The notes under the pieces are model-generated. The model was not told the DNA's origin, searched no databases, and saw nothing but the letters and a program-made list of their open reading frames with translations. From Verrucomicrobiales bacterium (GTDB taxonomy: Bacteria; Verrucomicrobiota; Verrucomicrobiia; Verrucomicrobiales; Akkermansiaceae): a stretch of DNA of 5,410 bases. A program made the translations under genes and the position numbers. Below, piece after piece: positions 1-5,410 of this stretch. The DNA is taken from the NCBI GenBank assembly GCA_003483645.1, contig DMYM01000162.1:1-5410 (forward strand), read 5' to 3'. How positions within the stretch are numbered: position 1 is the first letter of the stretch; each line of letters opens with the position of its first letter.

Positions 1-291
1 CTCCACGATCTCAACCGCCTTGAGTACTTCGACCACTCCGACGAGGGGCAGGTCCGCGGCTGGCGCAGCATCCACGTCAGCGACGGTGACCACCCCTACC
101 TCGACAAGTGGTGGGTTCCCGGTCTCTGCATCGGCTACGAGCACACCTTCGTCCACCAGGTGGCCGACTTCCTGGCCTCCCTCAGCAGCGGCGAACCCTG
201 CAACCCGACCTTCCGCGACGCCCTCGAGACCGCCAAGGTCTGCGATGCCGTCCTGGCTTCCGCCGCGGACCGGAGCTGGAAGGACGTGTAA
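1..291 (+). CDS. Gfo/Idh/MocA-family oxidoreductase, C-terminal fragment
   Basis: The frame is open from the first base and stops with TAA at 289-291, giving the last 96 residues of a protein whose start lies outside the window. Family members are NAD(P)-dependent oxidoreductases that act on sugars, inositols and their derivatives; they have an N-terminal Rossmann domain and a C-terminal alpha/beta domain, and only the end of the latter is visible. What supports the call is the block around residues 29-51 (GDHPYLDKWWVPG, then GYEHTFVHQVADFL), followed by a short spacer, PTFRDALETAKVCDAVLAS, and a terminal tryptophan-containing WKDV. This is the typical ending of PVC-group Gfo/Idh/MocA proteins. 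The cofactor-binding motif and catalytic Lys are not in view, so substrate and activity cannot be judged. A strong terminator follows directly, so this is the last gene of its transcript. A mutarotase and a second dehydrogenase lie downstream, which suggests a sugar-oxidation role. Confidence 0.85.
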   Translation, partial: LHDLNRLEYFDHSDEGQVRGWRSIHVSDGDHPYLDKWWVPGLCIGYEHTFVHQVADFLASLSSGEPCNPTFRDALETAKVCDAVLASAADRSWKDV

Positions 292-316
292 GCAGCAATC
301 TTCCTCAGGGATCCTG

Positions 317-354
317 GAAGCCTTCCCTGTTCCGGCAGGGAAGGCTTCTTGTTT
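317..354 (+). terminator. Intrinsic terminator after the Gfo/Idh/MocA gene
   Basis: A perfect 13-bp inverted repeat (317-329 GAAGCCTTCCCTG, 336-348 CAGGGAAGGCTTC) encloses a 6-base loop TTCCGG and is followed by the T-rich run TTGTTT. The hairpin starts 25 bases after the TAA stop at 291. This is a textbook rho-independent terminator and separates the upstream dehydrogenase transcript from the mutarotase gene. Confidence 0.9.
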
Positions 355-478
355 CACAAACCACCCTGCCCCGGTTGACGGATGTCCACCCCCCCGGGTG
401 CTCCCGGGACGGGAAAAAGACTTGGACTCCCCCGGCGAAAGGTGTCACACCACGCTCCCAACCACCATCAGACAGTCC

Positions 479-877
479 ATGCTCCAGGAAGGTATTCTCA
501 ATCCGCAGGTTCTCGATCTCATCGCCCGCATCCGCCACACCAATACCCTGGTCATCTGCGACTGGGCCTTCCCCTACTGGAGTGAAATCGAGACCGTGGA
601 CCTCGCGCTCACCCGCGGCATTCCCAACGTCCTCGATGTCCTCAAGCTTCTCCAGCCCAATTTCAAGGTCGGCCACATCCGGCAGGCCGAGGAATTCCTC
701 AACACCAACCCGCCGGAGACCATCGCCGCATTCGACGAGTGCTTCGCCACCTTTCCCGATGCCCAGGTCACCCGTGAACCGCACCTTGAGTTCAAGACAC
801 GCGTCCCGAAAGCCATCGGTCTCATTCGCACCGGCGATCCCACCGCATATGGGAACGTCATCGTGGAATCGGTGTGA
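479..877 (+). CDS. RbsD/FucU-family sugar mutarotase
   Basis: This 132-residue protein matches the usual 130-140 residue length of the RbsD (D-ribose pyranase) / FucU (L-fucose mutarotase) family. These cytoplasmic oligomeric enzymes speed interconversion of cyclic sugar forms so that kinases or dehydrogenases receive the right one. Visible family marks are GILNPQ at 5-10, RHTNTLVICD at 19-28, VDLALTRGIP at 40-49, PHLEFK at 101-106 and the ending IRTGDPTAYGN at 116-126. His20 and Asp28 fall at the same positions as the active-site His and Asp of RbsD, which supports the ATG at 479 although the frame is open further upstream; His102, Tyr124 and Asn126 also match conserved family positions. The loop after Asp28 reads WAFPYW where RbsD has roughly AGLPIP, so the substrate may differ from ribose. 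No Shine-Dalgarno precedes the start. A dehydrogenase gene follows after 125 bases in the same direction. The family call is firm; the sugar is unknown. Confidence 0.88.
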   Translation: MLQEGILNPQVLDLIARIRHTNTLVICDWAFPYWSEIETVDLALTRGIPNVLDVLKLLQPNFKVGHIRQAEEFLNTNPPETIAAFDECFATFPDAQVTREPHLEFKTRVPKAIGLIRTGDPTAYGNVIVESV

Positions 878-1002
878 CGCCTTGTCATGGGAAAAGGCAA
901 GACGGGGATGACGCCGTGGCACAATCGACCCGGTCATGATTGAACGCTTCCGGAGAAACCTGCACCCTCTCCCTTCCCCCCTGCACCAATTCACCAATTG
1001 CC

Positions 1003-2031
1003 ATGAAAGCAATCGAATTCACCCGGCCCGAGGTCATCACCATGATCGACCTGCCCGATCCCCCGGCCCCCGGCCCCGGAGAGGCGTTGGTACGCACCCA
1101 CCGCATGGGCATCTGCGGCACCGATCTCTCCGGCTATCTCGGCAAGATGCCCTTCTTTTCCTACCCCCGCATCCCCGGGCACGAATTGGGACTGGAGGTC
1201 CTCGCCGTGGGCGAGGGAGTGAACCATGTCCGGGTCGGTGACAAGTGTTCCCTTGAGCCCTACGTGAACGATCCCACCACCGCCACCAGCAGAAAGGGCC
1301 ACAGCAACTGCTGTCCCGGGGTACAGGTTCTGGGGGTTCACACCGACGGTGGACTGCGCCCCGAGTGGATCTGCCCCGCTCACAAGCTCCACCCCGGCAA
1401 CAACCTCTCTCACGATCAACTGGCCCTGGTCGAGACCCTCGCCATCGGCTACCACGCGGTGATCCGGGCCGATCCGCAACCAGGTGAAACCGTACTTGTG
1501 ATCGGAGCAGGTCCCATCGGCCTGGCTGTTCTGGAATTTCTCCGGCTTCACGACATCAACATCATCGTGATGGACATGGTGGAAAGCCGTCTTCAGTTCT
1601 GCCGGGAAAAGCTTGGGATTGGTCACACCGTCGTCTTCAGCCCGAAAGAATCCCATCTCACGGAACTCGAGAAGATCACCGGCGGTGAACTGGCGGACGC
1701 CGTCATCGATGCCACCGGAAGTGTCCGATCGATGTCAACCTGCTTCGAGTACGCCGCCTTTACCGGCCGTGTGATCTACGTGGGCATCACCACCGAGACT
1801 CTCTCCTTCCCCCACGCTCCCGTCTTCCACCGTCGTGAGCTCACCCTCCTCGCCAGCCGCAACGCCCTGCCTGCCGACTTCGGGAAGATCATCAACCTCA
1901 TTGCCGACGGTAAAATCGATACCGATATCTGGATCACCGACCGCCTGGCCTTCGACGATGTCCCCACGGAATTTGCGGCTTTTACCGATACCAGCCGCGG
2001 GACCGTCAAGGCCATCATTGAAATTACCTAG
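1003..2031 (+). CDS. Zinc-type medium-chain dehydrogenase (MDR), likely sugar or polyol oxidising
   Basis: A 342-residue cytoplasmic NAD(P)-dependent dehydrogenase of the alcohol/sorbitol/L-galactonate dehydrogenase type, of normal length. The GroES-like catalytic domain carries GICGTD (36-41) and PGHE (58-61), giving catalytic zinc ligands Cys38, His60 and Glu61, plus Glu144 in the VETLAIGYHAV segment. The Rossmann domain has VIGAGPIG (166-173), and Asp191 after the next strand (IIVMD) favours NAD over NADP. The structural-zinc loop is degenerate: at the expected Cys-x2-Cys-x2-Cys-x7-Cys positions the residues are Asp90, Thr93, Ser96 and Cys104, so that zinc is probably absent. The second Gly of the usual GHExxG motif is also shifted (GHELGL). 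An in-frame ATG at 940 would add 21 residues outside the fold, so the MKAIEF start at 1003 is preferred. Co-directional with the upstream mutarotase, it probably acts on the same sugar or a product of it. Substrate unknown; family call strong. Confidence 0.9.
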   Translation: MKAIEFTRPEVITMIDLPDPPAPGPGEALVRTHRMGICGTDLSGYLGKMPFFSYPRIPGHELGLEVLAVGEGVNHVRVGDKCSLEPYVNDPTTATSRKGHSNCCPGVQVLGVHTDGGLRPEWICPAHKLHPGNNLSHDQLALVETLAIGYHAVIRADPQPGETVLVIGAGPIGLAVLEFLRLHDINIIVMDMVESRLQFCREKLGIGHTVVFSPKESHLTELEKITGGELADAVIDATGSVRSMSTCFEYAAFTGRVIYVGITTETLSFPHAPVFHRRELTLLASRNALPADFGKIINLIADGKIDTDIWITDRLAFDDVPTEFAAFTDTSRGTVKAIIEIT

Positions 2032-2063
2032 CTGCGGCCCCCACTCTTGATTCAGGAGCATCT

Positions 2064-2091
2064 TTGACTTTAGACCCTGCGGCCTTAATCT
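2064..2091 (+). promoter_or_regulatory. Possible weak sigma-70 promoter before fxsA
   Basis: TTGACT at 2064-2069 (five of six bases of the -35 consensus) is followed after 16 bases by TAATCT at 2086-2091, which keeps the TA and final T of the -10 consensus. The site lies in the 91-base gap between the MDR dehydrogenase and fxsA, about 30 bases before the fxsA start. The -10 element is poor and promoter consensus in this phylum is not well known to me, so this is only a candidate. Confidence 0.25.
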
Positions 2092-2122
2092 GCCACGGAG
2101 GCAGTCTTCTCCTCACAGCTCC

Positions 2123-2560
2123 ATGTTCTTCAAGCTCCTCATTCTCTTCATCCTCGTTCCCATTGTGGAACTGTTCCTCTTCCTGAGGATCGGTGTCCGG
2201 ATCGGCCTCCCGGCCACCCTCGCCGTAATCCTTCTCACCGCGGTGATCGGGGCGGCATTGACCAGATCACAGGGTGCCAGATCTCTCGCCAATTTCAGAC
2301 AAGCGATGGGGCGGGGAGAGCTCCCCCACCGGGAAGCCCTCGACGGGCTCCTCATCCTCCTGGCGGGGGCGGTCCTCCTCACCCCGGGCTTCCTCACTGA
2401 CACGGTGGGCTTCCTCCTCCTCTTCCCCCCGGTGCGCAGGGCCATCCGCGGCCGGCTCGGGCACTACCTCAAGGGACGGATCCAGATCATCGACCCCCCG
2501 ACCGGGGCCCGGGACTCCGCCGAACGGGACCCCAAGGATGCCGATTTTATCGACATCTAA
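2123..2560 (+). CDS. fxsA: FxsA-family inner-membrane protein
   Basis: This 145-residue protein belongs to the FxsA family, small inner-membrane proteins named for the E. coli gene whose overproduction relieves F-plasmid exclusion of phage T7; the normal cellular role is not established. Hydrophobic segments lie at about 1-21, 27-46 and 74-102. Family features are PIVELFLFLRIG (13-24), the TxxGAxL-like stretch TAVIGAALTRSQG (39-51), the central QAMGRGELP (60-68) and the best-conserved LTPGFLTDTVGFLLLFPPVR (86-105). A charged cytoplasmic tail ends in DADFIDI, similar to the acidic isoleucine-rich tails common in the family. Length is slightly below the E. coli protein (about 158 residues). A GGAGG at 2097-2101 is 21 bases before the ATG, too far for a normal ribosome-binding site. 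It lies in the same direction as its neighbours but has no evident functional tie to them. Confidence 0.92.
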   Translation: MFFKLLILFILVPIVELFLFLRIGVRIGLPATLAVILLTAVIGAALTRSQGARSLANFRQAMGRGELPHREALDGLLILLAGAVLLTPGFLTDTVGFLLLFPPVRRAIRGRLGHYLKGRIQIIDPPTGARDSAERDPKDADFIDI

Positions 2561-2609
2561 CAAGTATTGCGCTCCTGGTCCGCTGCCCCGCCCGATCCCA
2601 GACCCGTTT

Positions 2610-2650
2610 CTCCCCTGGAGGGCGATCTTTTCGGGACCTCCGGGGAGTTT
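2610..2650 (+). terminator. Hairpin between fxsA and argH, possible terminator
   Basis: CTCCCC (2610-2615) pairs with GGGGAG (2642-2647), and after a single bulged T (2616) GGAGG (2617-2621) pairs with CCTCC (2637-2641). The result is an 11-bp GC-rich stem closing a 15-base loop, followed by only TTT. It sits about 50 bases after the fxsA stop. The stem is strong but the T-run is short, so it could be a weak terminator for fxsA or a structured part of an argH leader. Confidence 0.45.
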
Positions 2651-2670
2651 GAGGCAATCTTCGCCGCTAG

Positions 2671-2702
2671 ACTTGCAACTTGAAACCTGAAACTTGAAAC
2701 TT
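2671..2702 (+). repeat. Heptanucleotide tandem repeat in the argH leader
   Basis: The 32 bases form four period-7 units plus a partial fifth: ACTTGCA, ACTTGAA, ACCTGAA, ACTTGAA, ACTT. Each full unit differs from ACTTGAA by at most one base. The array ends six bases before the argH ATG and is clearly AT-richer than its surroundings. Arrays of this ACTTGAA/TTCAAGT type occur between genes in a variety of bacteria, where antisense translations of them yield KFQVSS-like peptides; this is from memory. No function is assigned here. Confidence 0.85.
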
Positions 2703-2707
2703 ACCGC

Positions 2708-4063
2708 ATGTGGAAGGGCCGCTTCGCACAGCAAACTGCTGATCTGCTACAACGCTATGGAGAGTCGATCTCCTACGACTGGCGTCTGTACCCACACGAT
2801 ATTGCCGGATCGATTGCTCACGCCCGGGCTCAGATGAACGCTGGTCTTCTGAGCGAAGACGAATTCGCACAAATCGAAACCGGCTTGCGCGAAATCGAGA
2901 AGGAAATCGAGAGTGGCGAGTTTGAGTTCTCCATTGAACTGGAGGACATCCACATGAACATCGAGGCCGCCCTCACCAGAAAAATCGGCCCGGCAGGTGC
3001 CAAGTTGCACACCGCGCGCAGCCGTAACGACCAGGTTGTCACCGATACCCGCCTCTACTGCCGCAGCTCCATCGATCACCTTTTCATGCTGGGCACCGGC
3101 CTGCAACGCGCCCTGCTCTCCCAGGCAGAGAATCACGCTGCTGTAGTCGTGCCCGGCTACACCCACCTCCAGCGCGGCCAACCCGTCACCATTGGTCACC
3201 ACCTCCTCGCCTATGTCGAGATGCTGGAGCGCGACAAGCTGCGCCTGCGCGACTGTCACAGACGCCTCAACATCTGCCCACTCGGATCCGGTGCCCTCGC
3301 TGGCTCCACCATCAACCTCGACCGTCACGCCATCGCACGGGAACTCGGCTTTGAGGGGGTGTCCACCAATTCGATGGATGCTATTGCAGACCGCGATTAC
3401 ATCGCGGAGCTTCTCTTCGTCATCTCCCTGCTCGGCACCCATCTTTCGCGCCTCAGCGAAGATCTCATCCTCTGGTGCAGCGCGGAGTTCGGCTTTGCCG
3501 CCCTGAGCGACGCACACACCACGGGGTCGTCGCTGATGCCGCAAAAGAAGAACCCGGACGCATGCGAACTCACCCGTGGCAAAACGGGCCGGCTGGTGGG
3601 CAACCTTGTAACTCTCCTCACCACCCTCAAGGGACTTCCCCTCACCTACAACCGTGACCTGCAGGAAGACAAGGAACCGCTCTTCGATTCAATCGAGACA
3701 GTCACCCTTGCTCTCGAAGTAAACGCCGAGATGATCGCCGCCATGGAGATCAACGAGGAACGCTGCCGCCAGGCTGCGGGTGATCCGGCCCTCCTGGCCA
3801 CCGACCTCGCCGACTACCTCGTCCGCAAGGGCATTCCCTTCCGTGAAGCCCACGAAATCGTTGGGAAGGCGGTGGCAGCCGCGGAGAAACACAATACCTC
3901 GCTGAACCGCCTGGATCTCACTACCATCTCTGAGGCATTCGGCACTGACGCCGGAGAGGTTTTCGACCTCGAGACCGCCCTGCGATCGCGCACCAATCCG
4001 GGCGCGCCTTCAATCGAAAACGTGCGCGGGGAGATTGATCGATGGCAGGCCCATCTCTCCTGA
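2708..4063 (+). CDS. argH: Argininosuccinate lyase
   Basis: Cytoplasmic enzyme of the last arginine-biosynthesis step, splitting argininosuccinate into arginine and fumarate; it works as a homotetramer with active sites built from three subunits. At 451 residues it is close to the usual 455-470. The start MWKGRF matches the typical MWxGRF N-terminus, fixing the ATG at 2708. The three conserved fumarase/aspartase-superfamily regions are present: TARSRNDQV (102-110), PGYTHLQRGQP (149-159), with the Thr152-His153 pair that assists catalysis in the family, and GSSLMPQKKNPD (273-284), with the mobile-loop serine Ser274 that corresponds to the catalytic base. Further on, TYNRDLQEDKEPLFD (313-327), TDLADYLVRKGIPFREAH (365-382) and a short C-terminal tail complete the fold. 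All catalytic positions I can check are intact. No other arg gene is visible in the window. The leader carries the heptamer repeat and no Shine-Dalgarno; the promoter could not be identified. Confidence 0.98.
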   Translation: MWKGRFAQQTADLLQRYGESISYDWRLYPHDIAGSIAHARAQMNAGLLSEDEFAQIETGLREIEKEIESGEFEFSIELEDIHMNIEAALTRKIGPAGAKLHTARSRNDQVVTDTRLYCRSSIDHLFMLGTGLQRALLSQAENHAAVVVPGYTHLQRGQPVTIGHHLLAYVEMLERDKLRLRDCHRRLNICPLGSGALAGSTINLDRHAIARELGFEGVSTNSMDAIADRDYIAELLFVISLLGTHLSRLSEDLILWCSAEFGFAALSDAHTTGSSLMPQKKNPDACELTRGKTGRLVGNLVTLLTTLKGLPLTYNRDLQEDKEPLFDSIETVTLALEVNAEMIAAMEINEERCRQAAGDPALLATDLADYLVRKGIPFREAHEIVGKAVAAAEKHNTSLNRLDLTTISEAFGTDAGEVFDLETALRSRTNPGAPSIENVRGEIDRWQAHLS

Positions 4064-4146
4064 GGCAGGGAGACCGCGAACCGGGCGGGTAGTTGTCTGA
4101 AGAGAGATGCTCCTGCCGCCGACCGGTCGTGGGAACTGGGCTTTTC

Positions 4147-4180
4147 CCCTTTCCGTAACTTACGGCAGGGCCTATTGTTT
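4147..4180 (+). promoter_or_regulatory. Palindromic element between argH and the lamin-tail gene
   Basis: CCGTAA-C-TTACGG (4153-4165) is a perfect odd-length inverted repeat. It is flanked by CCCT (4147-4150) and AGGG (4167-4170), which extend the pairing across a small internal loop, and CCTATTGTTT follows. As RNA this could be a weak terminator for argH, because the T-rich stretch starts several bases after the stem. As DNA the compact palindrome 47 bases before the next ATG could be a protein-binding site. The TATTGT at 4173-4178 resembles a -10 element but has no good -35 partner. The function is undecided. Confidence 0.35.
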
Positions 4181-4211
4181 TCCGTTTCTGAGAGTCAGTC
4201 CCCCAAACTCG

Positions 4212-5410
4212 ATGTCTCGATTCAGCACCTGCTCCGTCGCCGCCGCCGCATTCATGCTTGTGCCCGCAGGCGTTTTCGCCGCTGGCGACACGGACGGAGA
4301 CGGCCTGCCTGATGAGTGGGAAATCCTGAATTTCGGTGATCTCGACGAGAACGAGATCGGCGACCTTGAACCCGACGGCCTGACCAACATCCAGGAGTTC
4401 AACAGGAACACTGATCCCAACGATGCCGACTCTGACGACGACGGGGTCGACGACGGACCCGAGTTCAATATCCACGGCACCGATCCCGCAGATGCCGACA
4501 GTGACGACGATGGGCTGTCTGATGGAATGGAACTCGGCACCTACAACACCGATCCGCTGGCCGACGACAGTGACAACGACGGCCTCTCCGACGGCGCCGA
4601 GATCAACACTCATTCCACCAGCCCCAGGCTTGAGGATTCCGATGGGGATGGCTTCAACGACGGGATGGAAATTTCCGCCGGGAGTGACCCGGTCGATCCC
4701 GGAAGCAGGCCTGACTTCAGCAATCTTTCCAACGTGGTCATCAATGAATTCATGGCGCAAAATCGATCCACTCTCCTCGATGAAGACGGGGAAAGCTCCG
4801 ACTGGATCGAACTCTGGAATCCGAACAATCAACCCGTCCCTATCACGGGTTGGTACCTCACCGACGATCCCGATGACCTGACCAAGTGGACCTTTCCGGT
4901 CCATACCATGGACGGAAACAGTTTCCTCCTTCTCTTCGCCTCCACCAAGGACCGGACAGTTTCTGGCAATGAGCTTCACACCTCCTTCGCACTGGAAAAA
5001 CGCGGTGGATTTCTCGCCCTCACCCGGCCCGCCGGACAGGGTGAAGTCGAGATCGTCCACCAGTTCAACCCCTATGCCGCCCAGACCGAGGACGTGTCGT
5101 TCGGCCTCTACGGAAACGACGAACCGCTTCAGTCCGGTTTCTTTCTCACCCCCACTCCTGATGCCGCCAACGATCCCGGCGCGGTGCAGGGATTCGTGGC
5201 CGATACCCGCTTCTCCGTCGACCGCGGATTCTATGACACGCCGCAAAGCGTGGTGATCAGCTCCGCCACTCCTGGCGCGAGCATCATCTATACCACCAAC
5301 AGCACGGTCCCCACCCTCAGCCCTCTCAATGGCCTGCGCGTCGATGCCCCGGACTCCAACACTCCTCCCAGTGCCACGCTGACAATCTCCCGCCCCACCG
5401 TGCTCCGCGC
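4212..5410 (+). CDS. Exported lamin-tail-domain protein with thrombospondin type-3 repeats, N-terminal part
   Basis: The frame stays open to the window end, giving 399 residues of a longer protein. Residues 1-24 form a signal peptide: Arg3, a hydrophobic stretch at about 8-19, and a likely cut after VFA or VFAA, which supports the ATG at 4212. After it, DTDGDGLPDEWE (26-37) and EPDGLTNIQEF (53-63) start a calcium-binding thrombospondin type-3-like region, followed by four 23-residue repeats with DSDDDG/DSDGDG cores (71-162). Residues about 174-320 form a lamin-tail domain: NVVINEFMAQN, SDWIELWNP, then ITGWYLTDDP and a closing PTPDAAN. From about 330 (FSVDRGFYDTPQSVVISS, then GASIIYTTNSTVP) a chitobiase-C-terminal/Fn3-like beta domain begins. 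This order is common in very large verrucomicrobial surface proteins, many of which continue into a CotH kinase domain; that part lies outside the window and is inferred. It has its own long leader and appears unrelated to argH. Confidence 0.88.
   Translation, partial: MSRFSTCSVAAAAFMLVPAGVFAAGDTDGDGLPDEWEILNFGDLDENEIGDLEPDGLTNIQEFNRNTDPNDADSDDDGVDDGPEFNIHGTDPADADSDDDGLSDGMELGTYNTDPLADDSDNDGLSDGAEINTHSTSPRLEDSDGDGFNDGMEISAGSDPVDPGSRPDFSNLSNVVINEFMAQNRSTLLDEDGESSDWIELWNPNNQPVPITGWYLTDDPDDLTKWTFPVHTMDGNSFLLLFASTKDRTVSGNELHTSFALEKRGGFLALTRPAGQGEVEIVHQFNPYAAQTEDVSFGLYGNDEPLQSGFFLTPTPDAANDPGAVQGFVADTRFSVDRGFYDTPQSVVISSATPGASIIYTTNSTVPTLSPLNGLRVDAPDSNTPPSATLTISRPTVLR
4422..4697 (+). repeat. Four 23-residue (69-base) thrombospondin type-3-like coding repeats
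   Basis: Within the lamin-tail-domain gene, residues 71-93, 94-116, 117-139 and 140-162 form four in-frame units of exactly 69 bases. Each carries an Asp-rich loop of the form D-S-D-x-D-G-x-x-D-G, with the core Gly at 78, 101, 124 and 147. An E-x5-T/S-x-P-like ending is seen in the first three units and a looser DPVD ending in the last. Such Asp loops bind calcium in characterised type-3 repeats. The units differ clearly at DNA level, so this is an old duplication and not a recent expansion. Confidence 0.85.

Noticed and set aside
375..403. TTGACG at 375-380 as a -35 box for the mutarotase gene
   Set aside because: No acceptable -10 element lies 15-19 bases downstream; the region there is GGGTGCTCC-like.
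393..408. CCCGGG-TGCT-CCCGGG hairpin in the spacer before the mutarotase gene
   Set aside because: The stem is short, has no T-run, and lies in a C/G-rich stretch where such pairing is expected by chance; a strong terminator already lies just upstream.
20..478. In-frame N-terminal extension of the mutarotase gene from an ATG at 20
   Set aside because: The extension overlaps the Gfo/Idh/MocA coding end and the terminator hairpin, and translates to Ser/Thr/Pro-rich noise. Family alignment places His20 and Asp28 correctly only with the start at 479.
940..1002. Alternative earlier start of the MDR dehydrogenase at 940
   Set aside because: The extra 21 residues do not resemble the family N-terminus, whereas MKAIEF at 1003 is typical for it.
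2090..2104. CTGCC-ACGGA-GGCAG hairpin after the MDR gene as a terminator
   Set aside because: The stem is only 5 bp and it is followed by TCTTCT, not a T-run. It also overlaps the candidate fxsA promoter.
2747..3544. Minus-strand open frame of 265 codons inside argH
   Set aside because: It is fully antisense to argH, which has every conserved catalytic motif; no family resemblance is seen in the antisense product.
4120..4129. CGACCGGTCG perfect 10-base palindrome after argH
   Set aside because: Short GC-rich palindromes are frequent by chance at this base composition and nothing nearby supports a site.
3921..5246. Long open frame on the minus strand (441 codons) covering the end of argH and the lamin-tail gene
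   Set aside because: It is antisense to two convincing genes. Its product is a low-complexity Val/Gly/Ile-rich sequence that mirrors the Asp-loop repeats. High GC readily gives such open antisense frames.

Overview
The window is a compact, GC-rich stretch with every recognisable gene on the + strand. Six genes are present, two of them cut by the window edges. The gene content points to a member of the Verrucomicrobiota, or a related PVC-group bacterium. The main reasons are a Gfo/Idh/MocA oxidoreductase of the kind these bacteria carry in many copies, an RbsD/FucU-like sugar mutarotase, a large secreted protein combining thrombospondin type-3 repeats with a lamin-tail domain, and the lack of Shine-Dalgarno sequences before any start. 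This placement is inferred from gene style, not from a marker gene.

Layout: (1) positions 1-291, the C-terminal end of a Gfo/Idh/MocA-family dehydrogenase, followed by a strong intrinsic terminator (317-354). (2) 479-877, an RbsD/FucU-family mutarotase. (3) 1003-2031, a zinc-type medium-chain dehydrogenase (MDR) that has lost three of its four structural-zinc cysteines. (4) 2123-2560, an FxsA-family inner-membrane protein. (5) 2708-4063, a complete argininosuccinate lyase (argH), preceded by a hairpin and a heptanucleotide tandem repeat that ends six bases before its start codon. (6) 4212 to the window end, the N-terminal 399 residues of an exported protein: signal peptide, 23-residue calcium-binding-type repeats, lamin-tail domain, then the start of a chitobiase-C-terminal/Fn3-like domain. 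This is the usual front half of very large verrucomicrobial surface proteins that often continue into a CotH kinase domain.

The first three genes read as a carbohydrate-oxidation neighbourhood: a mutarotase that would speed interconversion of cyclic sugar forms, and two NAD(P)-dependent dehydrogenases from unrelated families. The sugar cannot be named from the sequence. fxsA and argH are housekeeping genes with no evident link to the sugar genes. The last gene begins a separate, exported function.

I did not find a clearly novel multi-gene system. The items most worth a second look are the heptamer repeat in the argH leader, the degenerate structural-zinc loop of the MDR enzyme with its neighbouring unusual mutarotase, the missing Shine-Dalgarno signals, and the truncated surface protein.
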